From contig JAJYNT010000300.1 of the NCBI GenBank assembly GCA_021786215.1, forward strand, positions 1-5,943: DNA of 5,943 nt, in the 5' to 3' direction. Of this stretch, positions 1 to 5,813 are shown piece by piece. The notes beneath the pieces were generated by a model, which was not told the DNA's origin, made no database searches, and saw nothing but the letters and a program-made list of their open reading frames with translations. Positions within the stretch are counted from its first letter, which is position 1, and each line of letters begins with the position of its first letter. The DNA comes from Chloroflexota bacterium (GTDB lineage Bacteria; Chloroflexota; UBA6077). The position numbers and the translations under genes are program-made.

Positions 1-796
1 TGGCCACATTCATGACGAATATGGAGAGATCGGTGGCCCTGCTGATCAGGGCGATGGCGGCCAGGATGCCGACGACGACGGCGCCCCCCAGGGCGATAGG
101 GAGCCCGGCCGCCATCAGGGTGCCGAACACCACCAGCAGGGCCACCGCGGCGAAGGGGAAGGCCACGATCTCCGCCCGCTGCAGATCCTCGTGGCTCAGC
201 CGTTCCACTTCCGAGAAGAAAACGGGGCTGCCGGTGACCAGCATGCGAAGTGCCGGATGCTGAGTGCTGGCTCTCTCACCCCACCCCTTTCCCCTCCCCG
301 CCGCGGGGAGGGGAAAGGGGTGGGGTCCTCCCTCCGTCGCCCCGACTGCCACGGGCTGGCGAAGCCGCGAGATGATGTTCCCGATCCGCCGGGCGGCGGT
401 ATCGTCGGACGTCTTCAACACCACCACCTCGTAGGCGGTGTGGCGATCAGGGGAGATCTGTCGTGGGTTGGTCAGATGGGTAACCACCCTCTGCACCCCG
501 GGTGCCCCTTGCAGGCCGGCCAGGGAGTAGTCCACCTCTCGGGTGAACTCCGGGTCGTCGACGGTCAGGGTGGGGCTGGTGAAGAGGACCACCAGGCTGC
601 TGGGCTGAACGCCGAGATGGCTCTCCAGCAGCTGCTGGGCCTGCACCGATTCCATTCGCTGGCTGGTGAAGCCTCCGAACTGGAGTCGCGCGGTAGCCCG
701 CGGGATGAGGGGCAGGCTGGCCAGCAGCAGGACGATCCACACAAAGATAATCGCCCACCGGCGCCGGTAGGCGAATCTACCCAGAGAGTAGAACAA
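1..796 (-). CDS. MMPL/RND-family transporter, N-terminal part (runs off left edge)
   Basis: This frame is open from a TTG at 796 to the left edge (265 codons, no stop). The start is fixed by an in-frame TAA six bases upstream (802-800) and an AGAGGG site (809-804) seven bases from the TTG. The protein begins with a basic stretch (RFAYRRRW, residues 7-14) and a first membrane helix at about 14-31. A long extracytoplasmic loop of about 175 residues follows, then helices at about 209-231 and 234-252. This loop-then-helix-bundle order, and the segment DLQRAEIVAFP (204-214) before helix 2, are typical of MMPL proteins, which are proton-driven exporters of lipids or other hydrophobic molecules. Family members usually exceed 700 residues, so most of the gene is missing here. 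The loop carries an atypical low-complexity insert (about residues 157-173) encoded by a palindromic repeat. The substrate cannot be told. Confidence 0.88.
   Translation of the reverse strand, partial: MFYSLGRFAYRRRWAIIFVWIVLLLASLPLIPRATARLQFGGFTSQRMESVQAQQLLESHLGVQPSSLVVLFTSPTLTVDDPEFTREVDYSLAGLQGAPGVQRVVTHLTNPRQISPDRHTAYEVVVLKTSDDTAARRIGNIISRLRQPVAVGATEGGPHPFPLPAAGRGKGWGERASTQHPALRMLVTGSPVFFSEVERLSHEDLQRAEIVAFPFAAVALLVVFGTLMAAGLPIALGGAVVVGILAAIALISRATDLSIFVMNVA
278..326. repeat. 49-bp palindromic repeat inside the MMPL coding region
   Basis: The left arm 278-299 and right arm 305-326 are perfect 22-nt reverse complements (right arm begins GGGGAGGGGAAAGG). They surround a 5-nt centre (GCCGC) whose outer bases also pair. 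It reads in frame through the MMPL gene as a Gly/Pro-rich stretch (PHPFPLPAAGRGKGW, residues 158-172) unlike the surrounding loop. C/G-block palindromes of this style are dispersed, mostly intergenic, elements in many GC-rich genomes. Its origin as an inserted mobile repeat is inferred. Confidence 0.85.
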
Positions 797-803
797 CCTT
801 TAG

Positions 804-809
804 CCCTCT
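804..809 (-). promoter_or_regulatory. Ribosome binding site that fixes the TTG start of the MMPL gene
   Basis: On the minus strand AGAGGG is followed by a 7-nt spacer and TTG at 796-794. An in-frame TAA lies at 802-800, so translation cannot begin further upstream in this frame. Confidence 0.7.
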
Positions 810-832
810 TAGATCGGCTTCTCGGAAGGGCC

Positions 833-841
833 AGTATAGCA
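833..841 (-). promoter_or_regulatory. Candidate extended -10 promoter for the MMPL gene
   Basis: The minus strand reads TGCTATACT, an extended -10 (TGn plus TATACT). It would start RNA at about 826, leaving a leader of about 30 nt before the TTG at 796. No good -35 hexamer is seen at the standard spacing; TTGGCC is present but only 8 nt upstream, which is too close. Confidence 0.35.
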
Positions 842-906
842 GAGCTGGCCAAGCACAGGTAGGAGCGGACGGGATCAGATCCTCGGCGGCCGCCATCAGC
901 CCGGGC

Positions 907-931
907 TTTCGTTTCGTTTCGTTTCGTTTCG
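907..931. repeat. Pentanucleotide tandem repeat (TTTCG)x5
   Basis: Five perfect copies of TTTCG run from 907 to 931 and continue directly into the TTGACA hexamer at 932. It is the only clear short tandem repeat noticed in the window. Confidence 0.95.
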
Positions 932-960
932 TTGACAGGTCGCGCTGGCTTAATTATCAT
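932..960 (+). promoter_or_regulatory. Near-consensus sigma-70 type promoter pointing toward the MFS gene
   Basis: TTGACA (932-937) and TATCAT (955-960) are separated by exactly 17 nt, giving a perfect -35 and a five-of-six -10. RNA would start near 967, about 300 nt before the MFS start codon. The T-rich repeat just upstream could act like an UP element (inference). No competing strong promoter was found closer to the MFS gene. Confidence 0.6.
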
Positions 961-966
961 GCCACC

Positions 967-1270
967 GTGAGGCCGCCCAGATGGCCTCGCATCCGCTTCT
1001 CAATGCCAGCGGACTGCTGACCCATTCGCTATCCCCTATCCCAAGTGCTTGCCAGGTGCGAGGCTCGCGGCTGAGCCCGGTTTGCATCGACGCCCCCTCC
1101 ACATCGTCGTGCTTGCGATCACCGGATACCTGCATTTTGCTGGGTTGCTGTTTCTCAGATTTCTGCTACTCGGCTCGGAAGGGGGGTGATTGCTCTCGTG
1201 TAGGCGACCAAACTGGACAACGCGGCTTTCGTGACTAACGTTAACCTAGAAGTGAGTGGAGGGTTATTCG
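967..1270 (+). other. Long 5' leader / intergenic region with hairpins, no recognised gene
   Basis: If RNA starts near 967, the leader is about 300 nt. It opens with an 8-bp stem (967-974 with 983-990, one G-U pair). Two further stems follow: 1062-1066 with 1073-1077, and 1084-1092 with 1105-1112 (8 bp, one bulged base). An 85-codon frame (ATG 981 to TAA 1238) preceded by GAGG (969-972) fills much of it, but its Ser/Cys-rich translation and mixed third-position composition do not look like a conserved protein. An 8-bp palindrome TAACGTTA (1236-1243) lies 27 nt before the MFS start and could be an operator. I recognise no riboswitch class here. Confidence 0.4.
1258..1263 (+). promoter_or_regulatory. 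Ribosome binding site selecting ATG 1271 for the MFS gene
   Basis: GGAGGG lies 7 nt before ATG 1271, an ideal spacing. The longest frame would begin at GTG 1256, but that has no Shine-Dalgarno sequence and would itself overlap this site, so ATG 1271 is preferred. Confidence 0.8.
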
Positions 1271-2608
1271 ATGGGCGTGGCTGTGGGAGACACCATCCCG
1301 TTGGACACGGTGGCGGCCAGTGCGAGAAGGAAGGCATTTCTCCACGTAGTGCTGCCCCTTTTCCTGGTTTCCGTGATCGCCTATCTGGACAGGGTGAACA
1401 TCGCCTTCGCCGGATTGACGATGAACAAGCAGCTGGGCTTCACGTCGGAGATCTTCGGATTTGGCTCCGGCATCTTCTTCATCGGTTATTTTGTTTTCGA
1501 GATCCCAGGAGCAGTCATTGCTGAGCGCTGGAGTCCCCGCAAGTGGTTCGCCCGCATCATGGTTACGTGGGGAGTGGCGGCAGCCCTCATGGCGTTTGTA
1601 CAGACGCCGATCGAGTTCTATGTGGTACGTTTTCTCCTCGGCGTCGCGGAGGCGAGTCTCTATCCTGTGATCTACGCCACAGTGATGCCTCGGTGGTTTT
1701 CGACACGAGACAGGGCGGCTGCCATCGCGGTACTCCTGACCTCCATGCAGATGTCGAGCATCATCGGCGGCCCGTTGGCTGGTTGGCTGCTCGGGATGTC
1801 CGTTATGGGGCTGTCGGGCTGGCAAGTGCTGTTCCTGCTGGAGGCAGTTCCCGCCGTCGTGCTCGGGATCATACTCGCCTTCTGGATCGTGGACTGGCCT
1901 AAAGACGCGTCCTGGCTGTCTCAAGAGGAGAAAGCCTACTTGACCAGGCAGTTCGAACAGGAGGTTTCGATAAAACGGGCGAGCAAGAACCACTCTGCCT
2001 GGTCCGCGCTGGGAGATCCCGAGGTCATCAGGCTGGTGGTGATCTACTTCCTCTGGATCACCGGGTTCTGGGGCTTCAGCTACTGGATGCCGACGGTCCT
2101 GAAGGCGCTGTCCGGCTGGTCGGTCTCTTTCATCGGAAACATCGTGGTGGTGCCCTTCGTGATATCGTTGCTGACCACGGCCTACGTGGGCTATTCCTCC
2201 TCCAAGAGGGGTGAGAAGAGGATTCATGGGGCCATTCCCCTGTTTGTGGCCGCAATCGGTATCGCGGTTTCCACCTGGACCGGGGGCAATCCGGCGCTGG
2301 CCCTACTGCTGGTGATTGTGACCGCCGCGGGGGTTTACGGGCCGTTCGGGGTGTGGTGGTCATACCCCACGACCTTCCTGTCCGGCGAAGCGGCGGCCTC
2401 GGGCTCGGCGCTGATCAACTCCTTCGGTAACCTGGGTGGGTTCGTCGGGCCGTTTCTGGTTGGCTTCATCGAGAGCCGTTCAGGCAGCTTCGTTGGATCC
2501 TACATGTTCCTGGCAGCTTGTCTGCTCGCGTCGTCGCTGCTGATGTTGACCCTACGGCGAACGGCGCCCGGCGCCGCCTCGATCAAGCCGGCCGAGGCAG
2601 CCCTCTAA
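1271..2608 (+). CDS. MFS transporter, anion:cation symporter (ACS) family
   Basis: The 445-residue inner-membrane carrier has the usual length and twelve-helix pattern of the major facilitator superfamily. Hallmarks of the ACS group (tartrate, phthalate, glucarate and hexuronate carriers) are visible. They include LDRVNI in helix 1 (39-44), ERWSPRKW after helix 2 (85-92), RFLLGVAEA in helix 4 (120-128), WLSQEEK in the central cytoplasmic loop (215-221), PTTFLSGEAAASG (366-378), and NSFGNLGGFVGP (383-394). It probably imports an organic anion with protons, but the substrate cannot be set from sequence and no catabolic enzyme adjoins it. It is transcribed alone: a terminator follows, and the next gene is convergent. 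The start is ATG 1271, chosen on its Shine-Dalgarno site. Confidence 0.92.
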   Translation: MGVAVGDTIPLDTVAASARRKAFLHVVLPLFLVSVIAYLDRVNIAFAGLTMNKQLGFTSEIFGFGSGIFFIGYFVFEIPGAVIAERWSPRKWFARIMVTWGVAAALMAFVQTPIEFYVVRFLLGVAEASLYPVIYATVMPRWFSTRDRAAAIAVLLTSMQMSSIIGGPLAGWLLGMSVMGLSGWQVLFLLEAVPAVVLGIILAFWIVDWPKDASWLSQEEKAYLTRQFEQEVSIKRASKNHSAWSALGDPEVIRLVVIYFLWITGFWGFSYWMPTVLKALSGWSVSFIGNIVVVPFVISLLTTAYVGYSSSKRGEKRIHGAIPLFVAAIGIAVSTWTGGNPALALLLVIVTAAGVYGPFGVWWSYPTTFLSGEAAASGSALINSFGNLGGFVGPFLVGFIESRSGSFVGSYMFLAACLLASSLLMLTLRRTAPGAASIKPAEAAL

Positions 2609-2615
2609 TAGAACT

Positions 2616-2651
2616 GCAAGGGGCGGCGACCCCCGGTCGGTTGCCCCTTGC
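2616..2651 (+). terminator. Stem-loop terminator after the MFS gene
   Basis: A 9-bp outer stem (GCAAGGGGC 2616-2624 with GCCCCTTGC 2643-2651) encloses a 5-bp inner stem (CGACC 2627-2631 with GGTCG 2635-2639). It begins 7 nt after the TAA stop. The tail is T/C-rich (TTCCCATTCATTC) rather than a pure T-run, so termination may be imperfect. On the other strand the following bases are not T-rich. Confidence 0.65.
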
Positions 2652-2694
2652 TTCCCATTCATTCTTCATTCTCGACACTTCCGTCCAGATGCCG

Positions 2695-2741
2695 CGGGCA
2701 GCCGAAGCCAAGGGGGGGCACTCCCGTGGTGCGGCTGCCCG
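2695..2741. repeat. Inverted repeat between the convergent MFS and YeiH genes
   Basis: The 10-nt arms CGGGCAGCCG (2695-2704) and CGGCTGCCCG (2732-2741) are perfect reverse complements with a 27-nt centre. No T-run follows on either strand, so it is not a standard intrinsic terminator. It could still mark the 3' end of the YeiH transcript or protect it. Apart from this and the terminator upstream, the 221-bp gap 2609-2829 shows nothing recognisable. Confidence 0.5.
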
Positions 2742-2829
2742 TCACAATCCCAGCTTCACAATGCGAACGCTGGACGCCCGAGAACATCATGCTGTGGCTT
2801 TTGGTCGAAGGCAAAGAGGGGCGGATTGT

Positions 2830-3963
2830 TCAGGCGATGCCGAAGGCGTAGATGAGCCCCATGCTCACGAACCCCATCACCGTTCCGACGAACAGCCCGA
2901 TCAGGAGGGGCTTTGCCCCCATCTTCCGAATTTGCCCGATACTCATCCCGAGCCCGACCGATGCCAGCACCATCACAATGAGAAACTGGGCGGTCTGCGT
3001 CAGATCCTTGATGACCGGAGCCGGGAAGACGTTCAGGGTGTTCAGCACTGCCATTCCCAGGAACCCCAGAACGAACCAGGGCATCATCTTCCAGACGTTG
3101 ATCTTTCCGCTGGCCGACCTGCCCTCTCGCAGGGCGAAGAACATCCCGATCCCCACGGCCATGGGCACCAGCAGCACCGTTCGGGTCAGCTTGACGACCG
3201 TCGCGACCTGACCTGCCCGGGTGCTGTATATCAAGCCGGTTGCGACCACCGCCGAGGTGTCGTTGACCGCGGTGCCTGCCCAGGTCCCGAAGCTGGTGTT
3301 GCTCAGATGCAAGGCGTGACCGATGTATGGATAGAATATGAGCGCGAGCGTGTTGTAGGAGAAGATGGTGCCGATCGCGTAGGCGACTTCCGCCTCGGCT
3401 GCCGGGATCAGCGGTCCCACGGTGAGGATGGCCGTCGCTCCGCAGATCGCCGTGCCGGTGCCCAGGAGGGTGCCGACACGGTCGGAGAGTCCGAAGATGC
3501 GAGCAAGCAGCAGGCTGAGGGAGAAGGATACCACGAGACAGGTCAGGATCACCGGGAGGGCTTCGCCCCCCTTGCCAACGATGGCTCCGAAGCTCAGGCT
3601 CGCGCCCAGCAGGATGATGGCGGCCCGAAGCAGGTAGCGCTGGGTGAACTTGATGCCGGCGTTGCCCATGGCGTGGACGCCCACGCTGTTCTTGATCAGG
3701 GCTCCAAGAACTAGTCCGATCACGGCGTCGGGAACAAAGCCGCTCACGTGGCTGGCGATCCGTGCCACCACCGAGACGACTAGAACCAGTAGCAGCCCGG
3801 GGAGCAGTTCCTGGCTCGTGGCCAGTTTGGCCAGTATCCCTTCCGGCCTCTCCGTCTGGGTCAGTAGATTGACAGACTTAGCTTGACTTGTAGAACTCAC
3901 TAAACCATCGATCCCTTCATCATTCAATTTGCAGCCATGGGGAATGGTGAACCCGGAGGACAC
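2830..3963 (-). CDS. YeiH/UPF0324 family putative sulfate exporter
   Basis: The 377-residue protein is an inner-membrane carrier of the UPF0324 family (YeiH, TauZ), annotated as putative sulfate exporters. Seen features are about ten hydrophobic helices from residue 53, QRYLLRAAIILLGASLSF (108-125), LGTGTAICGATAI (167-179), AGTAVNDTSAVVA (229-241), and the conserved end IRKMGAKPLL (345-354). The start is taken as GTG 3963 because GGAGA (3973-3969) sits 5 nt upstream; a TTG one codon earlier is too close to that site. A hydrophilic N-terminus of about 50 residues precedes helix 1, longer than I expect for the family, so a later start is possible. It is divergent from the LysR gene, which probably controls it. 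Transport of sulfate or sulfite is inferred from family and context only. Confidence 0.9.
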   Translation of the reverse strand: MSSGFTIPHGCKLNDEGIDGLVSSTSQAKSVNLLTQTERPEGILAKLATSQELLPGLLLVLVVSVVARIASHVSGFVPDAVIGLVLGALIKNSVGVHAMGNAGIKFTQRYLLRAAIILLGASLSFGAIVGKGGEALPVILTCLVVSFSLSLLLARIFGLSDRVGTLLGTGTAICGATAILTVGPLIPAAEAEVAYAIGTIFSYNTLALIFYPYIGHALHLSNTSFGTWAGTAVNDTSAVVATGLIYSTRAGQVATVVKLTRTVLLVPMAVGIGMFFALREGRSASGKINVWKMMPWFVLGFLGMAVLNTLNVFPAPVIKDLTQTAQFLIVMVLASVGLGMSIGQIRKMGAKPLLIGLFVGTVMGFVSMGLIYAFGIA

Positions 3964-4043
3964 CAAGATCTCCGCCCGACTGTAGCACCAAGAGGATCGA
4001 TAGATCTAATACCAGTTTTGTTGCGATGTGATAGACTGCTTCT
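3964..4043. promoter_or_regulatory. Divergent control region between YeiH and LysR genes
   Basis: These 80 bp separate the two starts and should carry both promoters and the LysR operator. An 8-bp palindrome TAGATCTA (4001-4008) overlaps a second short palindrome ATCGAT (3996-4001), a plausible binding area. For the LysR gene an extended -10 TGATAGACT (4029-4037) is seen. GGAGA (3973-3969, minus) is the YeiH ribosome site. No strong YeiH promoter hexamers were found. Confidence 0.45.
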
Positions 4044-4928
4044 ATGATCGCTCTTACTCAGCTACGGGTGTTCGCCTCCGTCGCCCAACACCGAAACTTT
4101 ACCCGCGCTGCCGAAGCCCTTCTCGTCGCTCAACCCTCGGTGAGCTACCAGGTCAGGGTGCTGGAGCGCGAGTTGAAAGTTCGATTGGTCGAGGTTGTTG
4201 GGCACCGAGTGTACCTCACCGAAGCCGGCGAGAGGCTCTCGGTGCGGGCGGCCGAGCTGCTCGACGAGATCGAGGAGCTCGAGCGGGAGATCCGCGACCT
4301 GGGCGCCGGTGTGGTAGGACGGCTACGGCTCGGGGCGACCCGCACCGTTGGGGGTTACATCTTGCCGGGTGCGCTCGGGCGCTTCAGGGCTGCCTACCCG
4401 GGGATCGACCTTCGCCTGACCATCGACAACACGAAGGCCATCGAGCGGATGCTGATCGAGCGCACCGTCGATTTGGGGATCGTCGAGTGGAGCGTGGAAA
4501 GTCCTGCGCTCGCGAGCTTTCCACTTGGGCGTGACACACTGGTGCTCATCGCACCACCCGATCACCCCCTCGCGGCTCGTTCGATGGTCAGCATCGAAGA
4601 GCTGCGTGGGCAGCCCTTCGTCATGCGCGAGCCGGGGTCAGGAACCCGAGCCCTGACCAAACAGGCGCTTGGGCCGGTACAGTCCGAGATCGTCGTAGTC
4701 ATCGAACTCGATCAACCGGAGGCGATCGTCCGCGCGGTGGCGGGTGGAATGGGGCTGTCTTTCATCTCCGAGGTGATCGCCGCCCCCCAGATCGCCTCGG
4801 GTGCCGTGCGGGTCATCCCGATCGCAGAGGGCAACCCGGGACGCGACTTCTTGCTGGTCGCGCTGCGCGATCGTCCCGACTCTCCGGCTGTAAAGGCCTT
4901 TCGAGCCTTCGTCGACGAGGTCTGCTAG
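4044..4928 (+). CDS. LysR-type transcriptional regulator, CysL/YeiE-like
   Basis: The 294-residue protein has the normal LysR length. An N-terminal winged helix-turn-helix occupies about residues 3-61 (FTRAAEALLVAQPSVSYQV, 19-37, is the classic recognition region), then a linker helix (about 65-90) and a two-lobed effector domain (about 93-290). REPGSGTR at 195-202 is characteristic of the CysL/YeiE branch, whose studied members respond to sulfur anions; YeiE has been linked to sulfite. It is divergent from the YeiH-type exporter, the same pairing seen in enterobacteria, so it probably binds the shared 80-bp region, activating the exporter and controlling itself. No Shine-Dalgarno sequence precedes ATG 4044; the extended -10 ends 6 nt before it, suggesting a leaderless mRNA. 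The effector is inferred, not shown. Confidence 0.92.
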   Translation: MIALTQLRVFASVAQHRNFTRAAEALLVAQPSVSYQVRVLERELKVRLVEVVGHRVYLTEAGERLSVRAAELLDEIEELEREIRDLGAGVVGRLRLGATRTVGGYILPGALGRFRAAYPGIDLRLTIDNTKAIERMLIERTVDLGIVEWSVESPALASFPLGRDTLVLIAPPDHPLAARSMVSIEELRGQPFVMREPGSGTRALTKQALGPVQSEIVVVIELDQPEAIVRAVAGGMGLSFISEVIAAPQIASGAVRVIPIAEGNPGRDFLLVALRDRPDSPAVKAFRAFVDEVC

Positions 4929-4997
4929 CCCTGCGGACCGCATCCTAGTGAGTTACTGATTCGAACATTGATTCGTGAACTGTGGCTGTCTGTGAGG
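4929..4997. other. Short convergent gap between LysR and EcfT genes
   Basis: These 69 bp hold a direct repeat TGATTCG (4957-4963 and 4969-4975, one copy every 12 nt). No convincing terminator stem with a T-run is visible on either strand. Confidence 0.4.
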
Positions 4998-5798
4998 CTA
5001 CTGCAGCAGACCTAAGGATGGCAGTGGGTTTGCGGATCCAAAGAAGTGGACCCCAAGGCAAAGGGCGAGGGAAACGGCCAGGGTCGCCGTCATCGCGTAG
5101 TCGGCCGGCCGGTACGCAATTGTATGAAGGTAGCTGCGATGCCGGCGAAAGCCGTACCCTCTCAGTTCCATGGCCAGTGCGACCTCGTTGGCCCTGCGCA
5201 GCGTTCGCAGGCAGAGAGAGACGGTAATGGGGGCCAGGGCAAGCCCTTTGCGCAACGGGCTCCCAAGCTCCATTCCGCGCCCTCCCTGAGCATCCAGTAT
5301 GTCTCCCAACTCCTTCTCCACAATGGGAAAGAAGCGAAGTGCCAGTCCCGCCAACATGGCGTATCGGTAGGGCACACCCGTCTTCACCAGGGCCTGGGAC
5401 AAATCGGCGGGATGGGTCCACATCGTGAACTGAAAGGAAAAGAGGACAACGCAGTACAGCCTCAGCGTCCCTTGGACCGCGAGGGGAAACCCCTCGCGGT
5501 GGAGAGCAACGGGACCCAGCCACAGCAACGGCCCCGAGTCGGAGTGGAATAGAAGCTGGATCAGGATCATTCCAACAGCCAGGACGGAGAAGATCCTGGT
5601 GATTGGCAGGAGGCTTCTCAGATCGAGTTTCGCCACCACAGACGACCCTAGCACCATGGCGATCAGGGCGAGACTGACCGCGATCTGATCGAGCAGCAGG
5701 CAGGCAACCACCCCTGTGGTGAGCCAGATCAGCTTCGTACGCGGATCGAGCCTGTGGAAGAAGCTCTCCTGCGATAGGTAGGAAGTTAGCAGCGTCAT
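4998..5798 (-). CDS. ECF transporter transmembrane subunit EcfT (CbiQ family)
   Basis: The 266-residue membrane protein is the T subunit of an energy-coupling factor importer, which links the substrate-binding S subunit to two ATPases. Seen signatures are HRLDPRTKL near the N-terminus (15-23), about four to six hydrophobic helices, and the two coupling-helix motifs DAQGGRG (169-175) and AMELRGYG (209-216) that contact the ATPases. Length is normal. The start ATG 5798 fits the family N-terminus, although only a weak GGACGG-like site precedes it. It follows the upstream gene by 15 nt on the same strand, so the two form an operon. No ATPase gene follows: the next gene is the convergent LysR gene, with 69 bp between. 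The ATPases must therefore lie upstream outside the window or elsewhere. The vitamin or metal transported cannot be told. Confidence 0.9.
   Translation of the reverse strand: MTLLTSYLSQESFFHRLDPRTKLIWLTTGVVACLLLDQIAVSLALIAMVLGSSVVAKLDLRSLLPITRIFSVLAVGMILIQLLFHSDSGPLLWLGPVALHREGFPLAVQGTLRLYCVVLFSFQFTMWTHPADLSQALVKTGVPYRYAMLAGLALRFFPIVEKELGDILDAQGGRGMELGSPLRKGLALAPITVSLCLRTLRRANEVALAMELRGYGFRRHRSYLHTIAYRPADYAMTATLAVSLALCLGVHFFGSANPLPSLGLLQ
5476..5500. repeat. Perfect 11-bp hairpin inside the EcfT gene
   Basis: The arms ACCGCGAGGGG (5476-5486) and CCCCTCGCGGT (5490-5500) are perfect reverse complements with a 3-nt centre AAA (TTT on the coding strand). They encode residues around HREGFPLA (100-107), a stretch that otherwise looks like normal EcfT sequence, so it does not appear to be an insertion. 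Confidence 0.8.
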
Positions 5799-5813
5799 GG
5801 CACCGTCCGTCGA

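Noticed and set aside
191..862. A 223-codon plus-strand frame across the MMPL region
   Set aside because: It is antisense to the MMPL frame and its PPLSPPRRGEG segment is just the palindrome read on the other strand, a pattern often misannotated as protein.
885..894. GGCGGCCGCC palindrome upstream of the MMPL promoter
   Set aside because: A 10-bp all-GC palindrome is common by chance in GC-rich DNA and nothing else supports an operator here.
447..960. Two minus-strand frames beginning with ATG (447-758 and 565-960) in the MMPL region
   Set aside because: They are other frames of the true MMPL gene, which starts at TTG 796. Neither has membrane helices or family motifs.
1062..1083. Hairpin followed by TTT as an intrinsic terminator ending a small RNA
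   Set aside because: The stem is only 5 bp and the T-run is 3 nt, too weak to call.
950..1135. A 61-codon minus-strand frame in the intergenic region
   Set aside because: No ribosome site before its ATG, no recognisable motif, and it overlaps the promoter region.
1256..1270. GTG 1256 as the MFS start
   Set aside because: It lacks a ribosome site and would place the ideal GGAGGG site inside the gene; ATG 1271 is better supported.
1241..2227. A 328-codon minus-strand frame opposite the MFS gene
   Set aside because: Composition (His, Arg, Gln, Asp rich) is that of an antisense shadow; the plus strand encodes a complete, family-typical MFS protein.
2518..3714. A 398-codon open frame on the plus strand, antisense to the YeiH gene
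   Set aside because: Its translation is rich in His, Asp, Gln, Gly and Arg with no membrane or domain pattern, as expected from the opposite strand of a GC-rich membrane gene. The minus-strand frame matches UPF0324 throughout.
4945..5552. Overlapping frames on both strands (4945-5523 minus, 5046-5552 plus) at the EcfT gene
   Set aside because: Both are shadows; the EcfT frame carries the conserved coupling motifs and correct length.
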